In this document: positions 1 to 8,089 of the stretch, one piece after another
How positions within the stretch are numbered: the stretch's first letter is position 1
Layout of the letters: every line of letters begins with the position of its first letter
Assembly: GCA_021786695.1 (NCBI GenBank)
Contig: JAJYMT010000066.1
Coordinates: 1-26,964, forward strand
Length of the DNA stretch: 26,964 bases
Source: a bacterium
Lineage (GTDB): Bacteria; Patescibacteriota; Patescibacteriia; Patescibacteriales; GWE2-39-37
Direction: 5' to 3'
Program-made: the position numbers and the translations under genes
The notes under the pieces: model-generated
What the model was told of the DNA's origin: nothing
Databases searched by the model: none
Seen by the model: only the letters and a program-made list of their open reading frames with translations

Positions 1-2378
1 ACCGCCCAGTACTTGTCCGTATCGAGTACGGCGCTTGCGTTCCACAGGTCGCGGGCGAACGCGGCGGCGCCGGCCGGATAACGCCAGGCGGGAACGGAAC
101 TGAAGGGCGAATCGGCGGCCAGGACGGCCGAGGTTACGACGGTCGAATCCGAACTGCCCGGCTGTTTCTGCACCAGCAACGAATAGGCGGAGTAATCTTT
201 TTCCCGCCCGCCCAGCAATCCGGCCGCGAATCCGGTGTCGCCCCGGTCTATCTTGAGCCGTTGCCGCAGGCGGTATTTGAAGGTGATGACCGCGGTCTGG
301 CCGGGATCGATCATCGACCAGTTGGCAAAGACCGTCTTGCCGGATTCGTCATAAATCTTGGTGCCGCTGCCCTGGTCGGTCTGCGCCGCCCGTTCATTCG
401 CCAGGTCCGTGTCCGGGAGCCAGTCCGGTTCCGGCTCGGAAAAATATTTCTTGTCGGGCGGCACGAAGCCGCTCGCGGAAATGAGCGTACTGCCGAAAGG
501 CACATAGAGCCGCAGCCAGTCGACGTTGCGCACGCCGCTGAACTCTTGGCTGCGGTCGCCGGTGTGCTCCCGCTTGATCGTTACCGTATCGATGATTTCG
601 CCGGCGGCGCCGATTTCCGCCCGATGGGTGATGGTCTGGCGGATGTGTTTATCGCTCTTGCCGCCGCCGATATTCGAGTTCACCGCCATCAGATAATCGC
701 CTTCCGTATCTTTGACGCGCCCGTCAAGGCCGAGGCGAGCGGCTTCGGCGGCGAGCGGCTGGTCTTTGAAATAGAGCAAGATCTGCTTCTGGTCGAGCAG
801 GTCGTCCAGACCGTCAAGCAGTCCGATGATCGTCTGCCGGTCCAATTTTCCGGGAAGGGTCGCGATGATTTTTTCCAGGAGCGCGCCGATGATCTTTTTC
901 GGTTTGGTGGTCACGCCCGGCTTCTGCTCGGCGAAATCCTGCAGCACCGGCAGGAAGTTGTCTTTGTCGATGATCACGCCGTAATCGGCCGTCAGATCGA
1001 CCGGCCCGATGACCGCCAGCAGTTGTTCCAATACCTGCGGCGTAACGGCGATCACGCCATCGACGGTCGGGCCGTCCGACTTTTCGTAGAACCAGGCGAT
1101 CTTGGCGGCGGAACGCGGCCAGTCCGGCCACCAGTTGGCGTCCCACAGATGCCACAAGGGATTTAAAAGCCAGAGCGGCGCCGGCGCGATTACTTTTTCC
1201 CGCAAACCCGCCTCGGTGTCGTAGGAACCGCCGCCCGGCACTTCCACGTTTTTAAGACGGCCGTTCTCGAAATCGAGCAGCGCGATACTGCCGATGAAAC
1301 CGCCGCTGGCGCGCGCCTCGGTGTTATTTTGGAAAACGAACAGGTACCGCTTCAGGCCGGCGGCGCCGGCGGCCGAGTTGATCCGCTCGGCCAGTTCAAA
1401 CAGTTCTGCCAGTCCGCCGCTCAAAAGTCGCGATTTTTCACGAAGCAGGATGAATTTATCGCGGTACCGGTCGGGAAGCGCCGCCGGATCGATTTCTTTC
1501 AGTTTGGCGTCCAGGTCTTCGGATCGTCCGGCCGCTTCGCGGCCGTGGTCGATGAAGCCCGCGATCGCGGCCGGCAGATCGTTTTTCAGATCGGCGGACA
1601 AAAGCGAGCCGACCGCCAGGGATATTTCCCGGCCGATCGAAGCGCTCAATTCAGCCGCCTCGAGTATCGCCGGCCCTGCGGCCGCCAAACGGGTCTCGCG
1701 GCCGGGCAAAAGGCCGGCAAGCGAGAGCAGCAACTCGTTTATGCTTCTGGTCTCATCCTGCGCCTGCTCGAGCTGCTTGACCGCGCTGCCGAATTTTTCT
1801 CCCGCTTGGTTGAAGTCCGACTTAGCGGCCGACGCTCCGGCGGCGCCGATCTGATTGAGCGCCAGTTTCGAATCCTCGAACACCCGATCCCTTATCTCAA
1901 CCAGCGAACGGTAGTAGCTGTAGGTCTTTAAGGGTAAAATTAGAATCAATAAAACCAAAGGGAAAATCAAAAAAGCCGGATTTCGATTTTTCTCCGGTTC
2001 GGCCGCCACAAACGTTTCCGTCTCCGCTCCGGCATCGTCGATTATCACCGGCTCAAGCGGCGCAAGCGAAAGATCGGGCGATCCCTGCCTGCTTTTTTTG
2101 AACCGCTCCTTCAATCGGCCGGATATTCCGGCCAGGGCCCTGAACGCCGACGCTATTTTATCGGACGGATTGATCCTTGGAAAAACCCCGCTCTCTTTCT
2201 TCTCCGCGCCCGCCAAAAAGCCCTGCAGATAATCCGCCATCTGCTCCCGTTTCGGCGCCGCCAGTTTCGCCCGGCCCTGGTTCATCGCCTGATTCAGGTC
2301 GACGACAAAACGGGAGGCGCGGAAACCATCCCGATTATAAAGATTATACGGACTAAGCCGCTCCGGAGTATTTTGCAT
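1..2378 (-). CDS. DUF4012 membrane protein, C-terminus beyond window edge
   Basis: The reading frame is open for 792 codons from an ATG at 2378 to the left edge, so the C-terminus is missing. A cytoplasmic, charged N-terminus of about 130 residues is followed by one transmembrane segment (about residues 134-150), an alpha-helical stretch rich in Ala, Glu and Lys, and then the DUF4012 core. The core motifs visible are NNTEARASGGFIGS and, further on, WDANWWPDWPRSA, closely matching motifs in the second DUF4012 protein of this window (18026-20050). The topology predicted is N-in with a large external domain. The family has no established biochemical function; it is commonly met near surface-polysaccharide genes, which fits here. 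No Shine-Dalgarno site precedes the ATG; a promoter lies just upstream (2405-2434). The second DUF4012 protein in the window has a much shorter cytoplasmic N-terminus. Confidence 0.85.
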   Translation of the reverse strand, partial: MQNTPERLSPYNLYNRDGFRASRFVVDLNQAMNQGRAKLAAPKREQMADYLQGFLAGAEKKESGVFPRINPSDKIASAFRALAGISGRLKERFKKSRQGSPDLSLAPLEPVIIDDAGAETETFVAAEPEKNRNPAFLIFPLVLLILILPLKTYSYYRSLVEIRDRVFEDSKLALNQIGAAGASAAKSDFNQAGEKFGSAVKQLEQAQDETRSINELLLSLAGLLPGRETRLAAAGPAILEAAELSASIGREISLAVGSLLSADLKNDLPAAIAGFIDHGREAAGRSEDLDAKLKEIDPAALPDRYRDKFILLREKSRLLSGGLAELFELAERINSAAGAAGLKRYLFVFQNNTEARASGGFIGSIALLDFENGRLKNVEVPGGGSYDTEAGLREKVIAPAPLWLLNPLWHLWDANWWPDWPRSAAKIAWFYEKSDGPTVDGVIAVTPQVLEQLLAVIGPVDLTADYGVIIDKDNFLPVLQDFAEQKPGVTTKPKKIIGALLEKIIATLPGKLDRQTIIGLLDGLDDLLDQKQILLYFKDQPLAAEAARLGLDGRVKDTEGDYLMAVNSNIGGGKSDKHIRQTITHRAEIGAAGEIIDTVTIKREHTGDRSQEFSGVRNVDWLRLYVPFGSTLISASGFVPPDKKYFSEPEPDWLPDTDLANERAAQTDQGSGTKIYDESGKTVFANWSMIDPGQTAVITFKYRLRQRLKIDRGDTGFAAGLLGGREKDYSAYSLLVQKQPGSSDSTVVTSAVLAADSPFSSVPAWRYPAGAAAFARDLWNASAVLDTDKYWA

Positions 2379-2404
2379 GGGGTAAGTAATGATTTGTCTT
2401 ACTT

Positions 2405-2434
2405 ATTATACCAAAAAAACCATAATTAAGCCAA
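2405..2434 (-). promoter_or_regulatory. Promoter for the DUF4012 gene at 2378
   Basis: On the minus strand, TTGGCT (2429-2434) is separated by 18 bases from a perfect TATAAT (2405-2410), which also has a TG one base upstream (extended -10). Transcription would start near 2398, about 20 bases before the ATG. The -35 box lies only 3 bases from the -35 box of the divergent plus-strand promoter. Box matching only; not experimentally supported. Confidence 0.55.
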
Positions 2435-2437
2435 ATA

Positions 2438-2466
2438 TTGACAAATATCTAATATTATGATATTAT
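2438..2466 (+). promoter_or_regulatory. Consensus promoter for the small gene at 2554
   Basis: A perfect TTGACA (2438-2443), 17-base spacer and TATTAT (2461-2466) form a near-ideal sigma70-type promoter. A start near 2473 would leave an 80-base leader. A 14-base perfect palindrome, ATATTATATAATAT (2460-2473), covers the -10 and start region; it may be an operator or only a consequence of AT-richness. Confidence 0.7.
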
Positions 2467-2506
2467 ATAATATTGCACATTTTACATACGCTTAAATTGA
2501 GCTTCA

Positions 2507-2530
2507 GGCGCTTAGGTCAACCTAAGTGCT
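2507..2530 (+). promoter_or_regulatory. Stem-loop in the leader of the small gene
   Basis: GCGCTTAGG (2508-2516) pairs with CCTAAGTGC (2521-2529) around a TCAA loop, giving nine pairs with one G-U and a possible tenth G-U pair outside. A second weak helix can form just downstream where CCTC before an ATAG loop pairs with the GAGG of the Shine-Dalgarno site, which could partly hide it. The leader is therefore structured and may influence translation or RNA stability. I do not recognise a known riboswitch class. Confidence 0.5.
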
Positions 2531-2541
2531 AATTCCCTCAT

Positions 2542-2547
2542 AGGAGG
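2542..2547 (+). promoter_or_regulatory. Perfect Shine-Dalgarno site AGGAGG
   Basis: AGGAGG sits 6 bases before the ATG at 2554. Most minus-strand genes here have no clear Shine-Dalgarno site, so this fixes the start and marks the gene as probably well translated. Confidence 0.85.
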
Positions 2548-2553
2548 ACGGTA

Positions 2554-3012
2554 ATGGCCAAGTATCTGACGTTGAAGCAGGTGGAACACGTACTCTGCAA
2601 GGTGCCAAAGCAGTCGGCGTACATGAACAAGGTGGACGCGCACGATTTCCCGAGTGCGGCCGGACTGGTGTCGGTGCCGACGCACTGGAAGAACGGACAG
2701 GTGTTCGAAGCCGTCAACCCCGAGAACCATCTGATCCTCACGCGCAACGAGCGCGGCGAAGAGGTGCCGAAGAAACTGATCCTGACCAGGATCTTCTACG
2801 GCATCACCGAAGCCGATCTCGGACGCACCGCCTTGTTCACCGTCAAGGTGAATAAAAAAATCACGGACGAAGGCCGTGAGTTCATCCTCCTGGATTTTAT
2901 CAGGGAGACGGCGGGTGAGGGTCTGATGGAGCTCAAGTTCCTTGACGAGCCGAGCGATTTGCCGGTTCTTGGCACGCGGATGTTCATTCACTTCCGCGAA
3001 CGCAAGCGCTAG
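2554..3012 (+). CDS. Hypothetical small soluble protein, 152 aa
   Basis: The product is not recognised. It is a cytoplasmic-looking protein without signal peptide, membrane segment, metal-binding cluster or low-complexity run, and has a mixed alpha/beta pattern. The N-terminus (MAKYLTLKQVEHVLCKVPKQ) reads as a helix; the middle has several hydrophobic strands (residues about 73-101), and the C-terminus is basic (FIHFRERKR). The gene is monocistronic: consensus promoter, 80-base leader, perfect Shine-Dalgarno site and terminator. It lies between two minus-strand transcription units. Lysine is coded largely by AAG, where the neighbours favour AAA, which may indicate high expression or a different origin. 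The reading frame continues for 20 codons past the TAG (see findings). No function is proposed. Confidence 0.85.
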   Translation: MAKYLTLKQVEHVLCKVPKQSAYMNKVDAHDFPSAAGLVSVPTHWKNGQVFEAVNPENHLILTRNERGEEVPKKLILTRIFYGITEADLGRTALFTVKVNKKITDEGREFILLDFIRETAGEGLMELKFLDEPSDLPVLGTRMFIHFRERKR

Positions 3013-3086
3013 TCAGGGAGGAATCCTGAGAAGGATTTCGTGAGCCAGCTCAAAAGCAAAAGCTCAAAGAGCTAATTGAGTCCATC

Positions 3087-3120
3087 AAACCACAGTTAAA
3101 AAATTGTGGTTTTTTTATTT
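3087..3120 (+). terminator. Intrinsic terminator of the small gene
   Basis: AAACCACA (3087-3094) pairs perfectly with TGTGGTTT (3105-3112) around a 10-base loop, followed by a T-rich tract to 3120. The tail overlaps the TAA stop of the convergent minus-strand glycosyltransferase (stop at 3115). The 74 bases between the gene's stop and this hairpin hold two further small hairpins: AATCC/GGATT (3022-3037) and AGCTC/GAGCT (3061-3073). Confidence 0.85.
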
Positions 3121-4293
3121 TAAGAGTTGATTATATATCTCCAGGGTTTGGCGGGCGCACTCCCGCCAACTGTATTTTTTCACTTGCTCTCTCCCTGCGC
3201 GGACCAGCTCAAAGCGAAGCGCCTGGTCCTCACTGATCCTTTCCAGGGCGGACAGAAACTGCTCCCGATCGTCCGGATCGAAGTAGAGCGCGGCCGGTCC
3301 GAGGATTTCCGGCAAACTGGTGCGGTCGGAGGAAGCAACCGGCAGCCCCGCGGCCATCGCTTCGAGCGGCGGCAGACCGAAGCCCTCGAAAAACGAGGGA
3401 AAGACATAAGCGAGCGACAGTGAATATAGCAATTTCAACTCCCGGTCGGGCAGATACCCGGCAAAAACCACCGGACCGGCCGCGTCCGGACGCCAAAGAC
3501 CCAGCTTGGTGGCCAGGGTTTTCAGGCGCTCGTAAAAATAATCATCTTTGCCGACCAGCACCAGCTGCAACTCCGGCCGTTTTTTTATCAGTTCCGAAAA
3601 GATCCTCAAAAGACCGTCCAGGTTCTTGTGCGGGTAGGCGTTGCCGACATAGAGCAGGAACTTTTTCTTGATGCCGAGGCGCCCGAGCAGCTTCTCCCCG
3701 GCTTCGGGAGAATCACCGGCCGCCGCTTTGTCAAAATCGGCCACCCCCTCGTAAGTGACCAGCACCTTTTCGGCGTCGATCTTGAAATGCCTGACCAGAT
3801 CGTCCTTGGTGAATTGCGAAACGGCGAAAATTTTCTTGGCCCGCGAAACGGCGCGCGAGATCACCAGCCGATAGCCGGCGTTTTTTATCTTGTATAAAAC
3901 CGGACCCAGGGTGCTTGCCCGGGCGGTGGGAAAATTCAGGAGTATCAGGTCATGGATGGTCACCACGAATGCGGCCGGGCAGAAAATCGGCACGTTGAAG
4001 TGCGGAAAGTGCATCAGGTCGATCCGCTCGCGCGCGATCAGCCAGGGCAGGGTCAGCTGTTCGGCCAGGGTGTACCAGCGCGCGTCCGCGAGCACCTTGC
4101 GCACGCGCACGCCGTCAACCGCGAGCAGATCGAAATTGTCCCGGCGCAAAAAAATCACGTACCGGTTTTCACGGTCGAGTTCGAGCAGGTTGTCGACCAG
4201 CTCCTGGGTGTAGCGCCCCAGGCCCTTGCCCACCGGGCCGTAGAGCCGCGCGTCGATGCCGATGATCTTATTTTTTGTTTTGTTTTCTGGCAT
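3115..4293 (-). CDS. GT4-family glycosyltransferase
   Basis: A GT-B fold glycosyltransferase of family GT4 that transfers a sugar from a nucleotide donor, acting at the inner face of the membrane. The N-terminal domain starts IIGIDARLYGPVGKGLGRYT, the usual 'IGIDAR...GIGRY' acceptor-side motif, and contains TIHDL (residues 112-116). The C-terminal donor domain has LLYVGNAYPHKN (213-224) and the EX7E motif, Glu303 and Glu311 in EGFGLPPLE, followed by AMAAGLPVASS. The length (392 aa) is typical. The ATG lies 26 bases inside the end of the upstream GT-C gene, implying translational coupling and one transcript. The sugar and acceptor cannot be read from sequence. Its convergent end abuts the terminator at 3087-3120. 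Confidence 0.93.
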   Translation of the reverse strand: MPENKTKNKIIGIDARLYGPVGKGLGRYTQELVDNLLELDRENRYVIFLRRDNFDLLAVDGVRVRKVLADARWYTLAEQLTLPWLIARERIDLMHFPHFNVPIFCPAAFVVTIHDLILLNFPTARASTLGPVLYKIKNAGYRLVISRAVSRAKKIFAVSQFTKDDLVRHFKIDAEKVLVTYEGVADFDKAAAGDSPEAGEKLLGRLGIKKKFLLYVGNAYPHKNLDGLLRIFSELIKKRPELQLVLVGKDDYFYERLKTLATKLGLWRPDAAGPVVFAGYLPDRELKLLYSLSLAYVFPSFFEGFGLPPLEAMAAGLPVASSDRTSLPEILGPAALYFDPDDREQFLSALERISEDQALRFELVRAGREQVKKYSWRECARQTLEIYNQLLK

Positions 4294-6079
4294 CGGTCGA
4301 AGTCGCGACCGGCACGGTCGAAGTCGCGAACAATTTATAAAGCGTAAACTGTCCGGTGATTTTCGCCGCCGGTTTCAGCTGCAATCCGACTTTGGGCAAT
4401 TTGGCGGTATTCAGATACTCCAGGTCCTGGGGCCGGAAGGCAAAATTGTAATAGTAGACCGGTATATATTTGAGCAGCCGGCGGTATTCGGCGTTCATCC
4501 GGTCGTCGTCGAACAGCCCCACGATCACCCGCCGCTCCGGAAAAAGGATTTTGTCGTGGTAGCGGGTGATGATCGCCGCCTGGGGTGGAGTGGCGGCCAA
4601 AACCGCGGTCTGTTCCGCCCGGGCGGCCCGGATATTCAGATAGGTGGGAACCAGGCCCTCTTCCGAGCCGAACAGGACGAATTTGAGCGAGAGCAGCGCC
4701 GCTACGCCCACGATGAACAGCCGGAGCGAGTCGATTGCCCAGCGATAGCGGGCCAGGCGTGTCACCTTCACGATCAAGAGCGAGGCGAAAACAATCGCCC
4801 CCAGATAGATCGGTAGCCAATAGCGGGTATAGGAATTGCCGATGGTGATGCGGGTCGGGTCGGGATTGTCGTGGAAATCCCAGCTGCCGTAATAAAAAAG
4901 CAAGACCGTGCTTGCCGCCAGCCAGCAGAACATAAAGAGGATCTGGCGCGCGCGCATCCGCCGCAAATCGACCAAAAAGACGGCGCCGCCGAAAAATGCC
5001 GCGGCGAACAGCCAGGGGAACATCTGGAAAAAATAACGATAGAACACTTTGACGCTTTTTTTCGCGTCGAAGCCGAAATAAAAAATCGTATCGACGAACT
5101 TATGCCAAAGAATTTTTTGCCGGGTCAGATCGGCATCGATCACCGTCTGCACCAGCCCCTTGCCCGAGGAAGCCAGGGTGGTCAAGGAACTGTTCATCTG
5201 CGGATAGCCGGAATTCAGGGGGCCGCCGTAAAGAGTGCTGTTCCAGGACAAGACCGGCACGACGGCGAAGCCGATGAAGGAAACCAGCACGATCATCTTT
5301 ACCAGACCGAGCCGCGGCGAATTAAACAGCCAGGCGAAGAACATAACCGGCCCCAGCCACAAGAGTTCCGAGGTGCGGGTGATGATCGCGCCGCCGAAAC
5401 AGAGGCCGGCAAGCGCCGGAAAGATCAGCCGCGGCACCGCGTTTTTTATTTTAGCCAGGAAAACCTTGCGCCGGAGCGCCTTTTCATCCTCGTCCGAGAC
5501 GGCGATGATCCGATCCTTCTTGCACATCGCCACCGCGAAATAAAATCCGGCAACAAGCAAAACGACGAAAAGAACATTATGGAACATGCTGCGGCTCGAG
5601 TAATAAAAATAGGGCGGGAAAAAGGCGAGCAATCCGGCCGAAACCAGGCCGGTGGAAGGGCCGAAAATCTCTTTGACCAGAAGATAAAAAAACAGGATGC
5701 CGAGCGCGCCGAAAAATGGCGTGAAGTACGGGATCAATTTTATGCTCGTGAGCGCGCCCAACTTGCCGTAGATCAGGATCATCCCCAGAAAACTGACCGG
5801 TTTGAGCACGCCGAGGTCGGAGCGGAAACTGCGGGGGTGGATGATGTCCGAGGCGATCTGGTTGTATTTCTCGATCGCGGTCAGGCCGCCGGTACCGGCA
5901 TACAGACGGGTAAAAAAATAATTCGCCGTCTCGTCCGGCGAGGACCACTTGGTAAATCCGTCCGCCTGGGAATAATAATTGAACAGGCCGCTCATCACGA
6001 AGAAACCGCTCATGAGCGCCAGCAGGATGATGAAACGCAGGGTCTTTTGGCTGTAATTTGTGTTGTTTTCGGCCGGCAT
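4268..6079 (-). CDS. Polytopic GT-C-type (GT39/PMT-like) glycosyltransferase
   Basis: A 603-residue membrane protein with about ten or more hydrophobic segments spread through residues 14-465 and a soluble C-terminal tail. The first external loop carries SSPDETANYFF with Asp49 and Glu50; an acidic pair at this position is the metal/donor-binding hallmark of GT-C enzymes that use polyprenyl-phosphate-linked sugars. Family knowledge then suggests transfer of a sugar from a lipid carrier to a glycan or protein on the outer side of the membrane. It overlaps the next gene (GT4) by 26 bases. The extreme C-terminus contains a short tandem repeat, ATSTVPV-ATSTDAR. The ATG at 6079 has no Shine-Dalgarno site and is 14 bases from the divergent start at 6094. 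The exact GT-C family is uncertain. Confidence 0.8.
   Translation of the reverse strand: MPAENNTNYSQKTLRFIILLALMSGFFVMSGLFNYYSQADGFTKWSSPDETANYFFTRLYAGTGGLTAIEKYNQIASDIIHPRSFRSDLGVLKPVSFLGMILIYGKLGALTSIKLIPYFTPFFGALGILFFYLLVKEIFGPSTGLVSAGLLAFFPPYFYYSSRSMFHNVLFVVLLVAGFYFAVAMCKKDRIIAVSDEDEKALRRKVFLAKIKNAVPRLIFPALAGLCFGGAIITRTSELLWLGPVMFFAWLFNSPRLGLVKMIVLVSFIGFAVVPVLSWNSTLYGGPLNSGYPQMNSSLTTLASSGKGLVQTVIDADLTRQKILWHKFVDTIFYFGFDAKKSVKVFYRYFFQMFPWLFAAAFFGGAVFLVDLRRMRARQILFMFCWLAASTVLLFYYGSWDFHDNPDPTRITIGNSYTRYWLPIYLGAIVFASLLIVKVTRLARYRWAIDSLRLFIVGVAALLSLKFVLFGSEEGLVPTYLNIRAARAEQTAVLAATPPQAAIITRYHDKILFPERRVIVGLFDDDRMNAEYRRLLKYIPVYYYNFAFRPQDLEYLNTAKLPKVGLQLKPAAKITGQFTLYKLFATSTVPVATSTDARKQNKK
4294..4329. 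repeat. 21-base tandem duplication (15-base core twice)
   Basis: CGGTCGAAGTCGCGA occurs at 4294-4308 and again at 4315-4329, a period of 21 bases. It encodes the ATST-x3 heptad pair near the C-terminus of the GT-C protein and lies directly upstream of the overlapping GT4 start at 4293, so copy number could affect coupling between the two genes. Confidence 0.75.
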
Positions 6080-6093
6080 GATACAATTTTACT

Positions 6094-8028
6094 ATGAAAT
6101 TATCGAAAATCGATCCGCTGGATTTTGTCGAAAAGGTCTTGCTGTTCCTGGCGATCCTCACCGCCGTCAGCGGTCTTACCTATTATTTGTTCGATCTGGG
6201 GCGGACGGCGGTAATCGCGGCCGCGGTCTTGGCGGCGGCCGTCTTTATCATCTTACAAAAAACAGCCGAAAAACACAATTCAGCTCCGCCGCCGGCCGCG
6301 GCCCTGACACCGGATAATCAAAAACTGTCGCCGGACAAAAAGTCGCTATGGACGGCGAGCGCGGCCGTTCTTTATCTGGCGGTATTCGCCGGCGGTCTTT
6401 GGATCCTTTATTCGGGCGGCACCGAAAAACCGATCACCTCGCCCTGGGAAGCGCTTCCCTCGTCCATATTTTATCTGTACTTCGCCGCTTCGGTCTTGCT
6501 ATACGCCAACCTGCGGCTCGGCCGGGCAAAACCGTTCTTTCTGATCCTGCACGCATTTTTCAGCTGGTCGGTGATAATATTCGTCTACCGTCTGGGTTTC
6601 GGCTACGACTTTTTCGTCCACCAGGCGACGCTCAGAATAATCGCCGAGCGGGGACTGGTTCTGCCAAAGCATTTCTACTACCTCGGCCACTACGGCCTGC
6701 TGATGATTTTCCGGCGCCTACTCGGCCTGTCTTTGTTTTGGACGCAGCAACTGCTGGTGCCGGTCGCCGCCGCGCTGTTCCTGCCGCCGCTCGCCTACCG
6801 GACAATTTCAGCCCGTTTTAAAAATTTCAAGCCGTCCTGGCTGGTCTTTCTGTTCGCCTTCCCCCTGCCCTTTCTGACCTTCACCACGCCCTACAATTTC
6901 GCCCTGTTTTTTTTGCTGGCTGCCCTGCTGGCCGCCCTGCGCGAAAAAAACGTTGAAAATCTGATTTTCGTCTGGGCCTTGGCTTTGGCGGCCATGGCCG
7001 TGCATCCGCTCGCCGGCTTTCCGGCGCTTTTGCTCGCGGCCGGCAGCAGCCGGCCGAATAATATCGCGACCGGCGCCCGGCGCGTCTTCGATTATCTGAT
7101 TTTCTCGGCCGCCGCCCTAGGTCTGCCGCTTGCTTTTTATCTTCTTGAGCCGGGCGCGGATCGCTCCGGCAACTGGTCCTTGGCGCAAATCGTTTCCTGG
7201 ATCAGCCCTTCGCTCGCCGGCCGGTCTGATCTCCTGTCCAACTTCGCTTACTTTTTTTATTATAATTTGCCCTTGGCGGTCGCCACGCTGGCCGTCTGGG
7301 GGCTTTGGCTTTCGAGCCGCGCTGGCCGGTTCAGGGACTTTTCCGCCTGCGCGTCCATAGCCGCCGGTCTGGCGGTCGCCGCGCTCCTGACCCGCTTCTT
7401 GCCCTTCAGCTATCTGGTGGAATATGAACGCAGCGACTTTGCCGAGCGGTTGCTCGTCCTTTCCGCGCTTTTTTTGGCGCCTTTCATCATCTCCGCCCTG
7501 GAAAGATTGTTTTCCGCGATCGCCGCGCGCGGGCGGGTCTTCAAAGCCGCCTGGCTGGTGTTCGGTCTCTTCGCCCTCCTCGCCTCCTGGTACTTCACTT
7601 ACCCGCGACTTGATAAATATCAAAATTCCCGCGGCCTGTCGATCGGTGCCGCCGACATCGAGGCGGTCCGCTGGATCGAACAGGACGCTTCCGGCGCCCA
7701 CATCGTGCTTGCCAACCAGCAGACCAGCGCCGCGGCCCTGCGGGAATTCGGTTTCAGCCGCTATTACAAAAATGACCTGTTTTATTACCCGATTCCGACC
7801 AGCGGGCCGCTTTATCAATATTATCTTTCGATGGTATACAAAAAACCGAGCCGCGAAACCATGCGCCAGGCGCTTGATCTGGCCGGAGTGAAAGAAGGTT
7901 ATTTCGTCCTGAACAAATACTGGGCCGACTTTCCCAGGATTTTAGCCGAGGCCAAGTTCGCTTCCGACCGCTGGCAGTCGTTTTCGAACGGCGAAATTTA
8001 CGTCTTCAGTTACTCCTTGACAAAATAA
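6094..8028 (+). CDS. Large polytopic membrane protein, GT-C-like
   Basis: A 644-residue integral membrane protein with two N-terminal transmembrane segments (about 14-33 and 37-54), a hydrophilic Pro/Ala/Lys linker (about 57-85) and roughly ten more segments up to about residue 505, then a soluble C-terminal domain of about 135 residues. The stretch GFGYDFFVHQATLRIIAERG (168-187) sits in a loop after a hydrophobic helix and resembles the acidic first-loop motif of GT-C glycosyltransferases and oligosaccharyltransferase-like proteins (Asp172, His176). I therefore call it GT-C-like rather than name a family. It is divergent from another GT-C protein with 14 bases between start codons, and no Shine-Dalgarno site is visible. 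A TACAAT at 6082-6087 would place the transcript start almost at the ATG. A flippase or ligase role is also possible. Confidence 0.72.
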   Translation: MKLSKIDPLDFVEKVLLFLAILTAVSGLTYYLFDLGRTAVIAAAVLAAAVFIILQKTAEKHNSAPPPAAALTPDNQKLSPDKKSLWTASAAVLYLAVFAGGLWILYSGGTEKPITSPWEALPSSIFYLYFAASVLLYANLRLGRAKPFFLILHAFFSWSVIIFVYRLGFGYDFFVHQATLRIIAERGLVLPKHFYYLGHYGLLMIFRRLLGLSLFWTQQLLVPVAAALFLPPLAYRTISARFKNFKPSWLVFLFAFPLPFLTFTTPYNFALFFLLAALLAALREKNVENLIFVWALALAAMAVHPLAGFPALLLAAGSSRPNNIATGARRVFDYLIFSAAALGLPLAFYLLEPGADRSGNWSLAQIVSWISPSLAGRSDLLSNFAYFFYYNLPLAVATLAVWGLWLSSRAGRFRDFSACASIAAGLAVAALLTRFLPFSYLVEYERSDFAERLLVLSALFLAPFIISALERLFSAIAARGRVFKAAWLVFGLFALLASWYFTYPRLDKYQNSRGLSIGAADIEAVRWIEQDASGAHIVLANQQTSAAALREFGFSRYYKNDLFYYPIPTSGPLYQYYLSMVYKKPSRETMRQALDLAGVKEGYFVLNKYWADFPRILAEAKFASDRWQSFSNGEIYVFSYSLTK

Positions 8029-8045
8029 TCGAATATCGCTATAGT
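8017..8045 (+). promoter_or_regulatory. Consensus promoter for the small gene at 8090
   Basis: Perfect TTGACA (8017-8022), 17-base spacer and TATAGT (8040-8045). The -35 box lies inside the last codons of the upstream membrane-protein gene (its TAA is 8026-8028). The predicted start near 8052 leaves a leader of about 38 bases. Confidence 0.7.
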
Positions 8046-8078
8046 ATAAAATAAAATATTTCGCACATTCTATCTCTA

Positions 8079-8084
8079 AGGAGG
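8079..8084 (+). promoter_or_regulatory. Perfect Shine-Dalgarno site AGGAGG
   Basis: AGGAGG ends 5 bases before the ATG at 8090, the second of only two perfect sites in the window; both belong to small plus-strand genes. Confidence 0.85.
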
Positions 8085-8089
8085 AAGAG

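Noticed and set aside
2379..2553. A small RNA or tRNA in the 175-base intergenic region
   Set aside because: The stretch is explained by two promoters and a structured leader; no cloverleaf or separate terminator is present.
3040..3075. 11-codon frame from GTG at 3040 as a separate small peptide gene
   Set aside because: It is in the same frame as the upstream gene's extension, very short and with only a weak ribosome site.
4871..6097. Plus-strand 408-codon frame antisense to the GT-C gene
   Set aside because: It is low in hydrophobic patterning, rich in Arg/Glu/Gln/Asp as expected of a reversed GC-rich membrane-protein gene, and has no ribosome site.
7117..7818. Minus-strand 233-codon frame inside the 644-aa membrane-protein gene
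   Set aside because: Shadow of a GC-rich hydrophobic gene; composition is highly charged and Gly/Gln-rich without a fold pattern.
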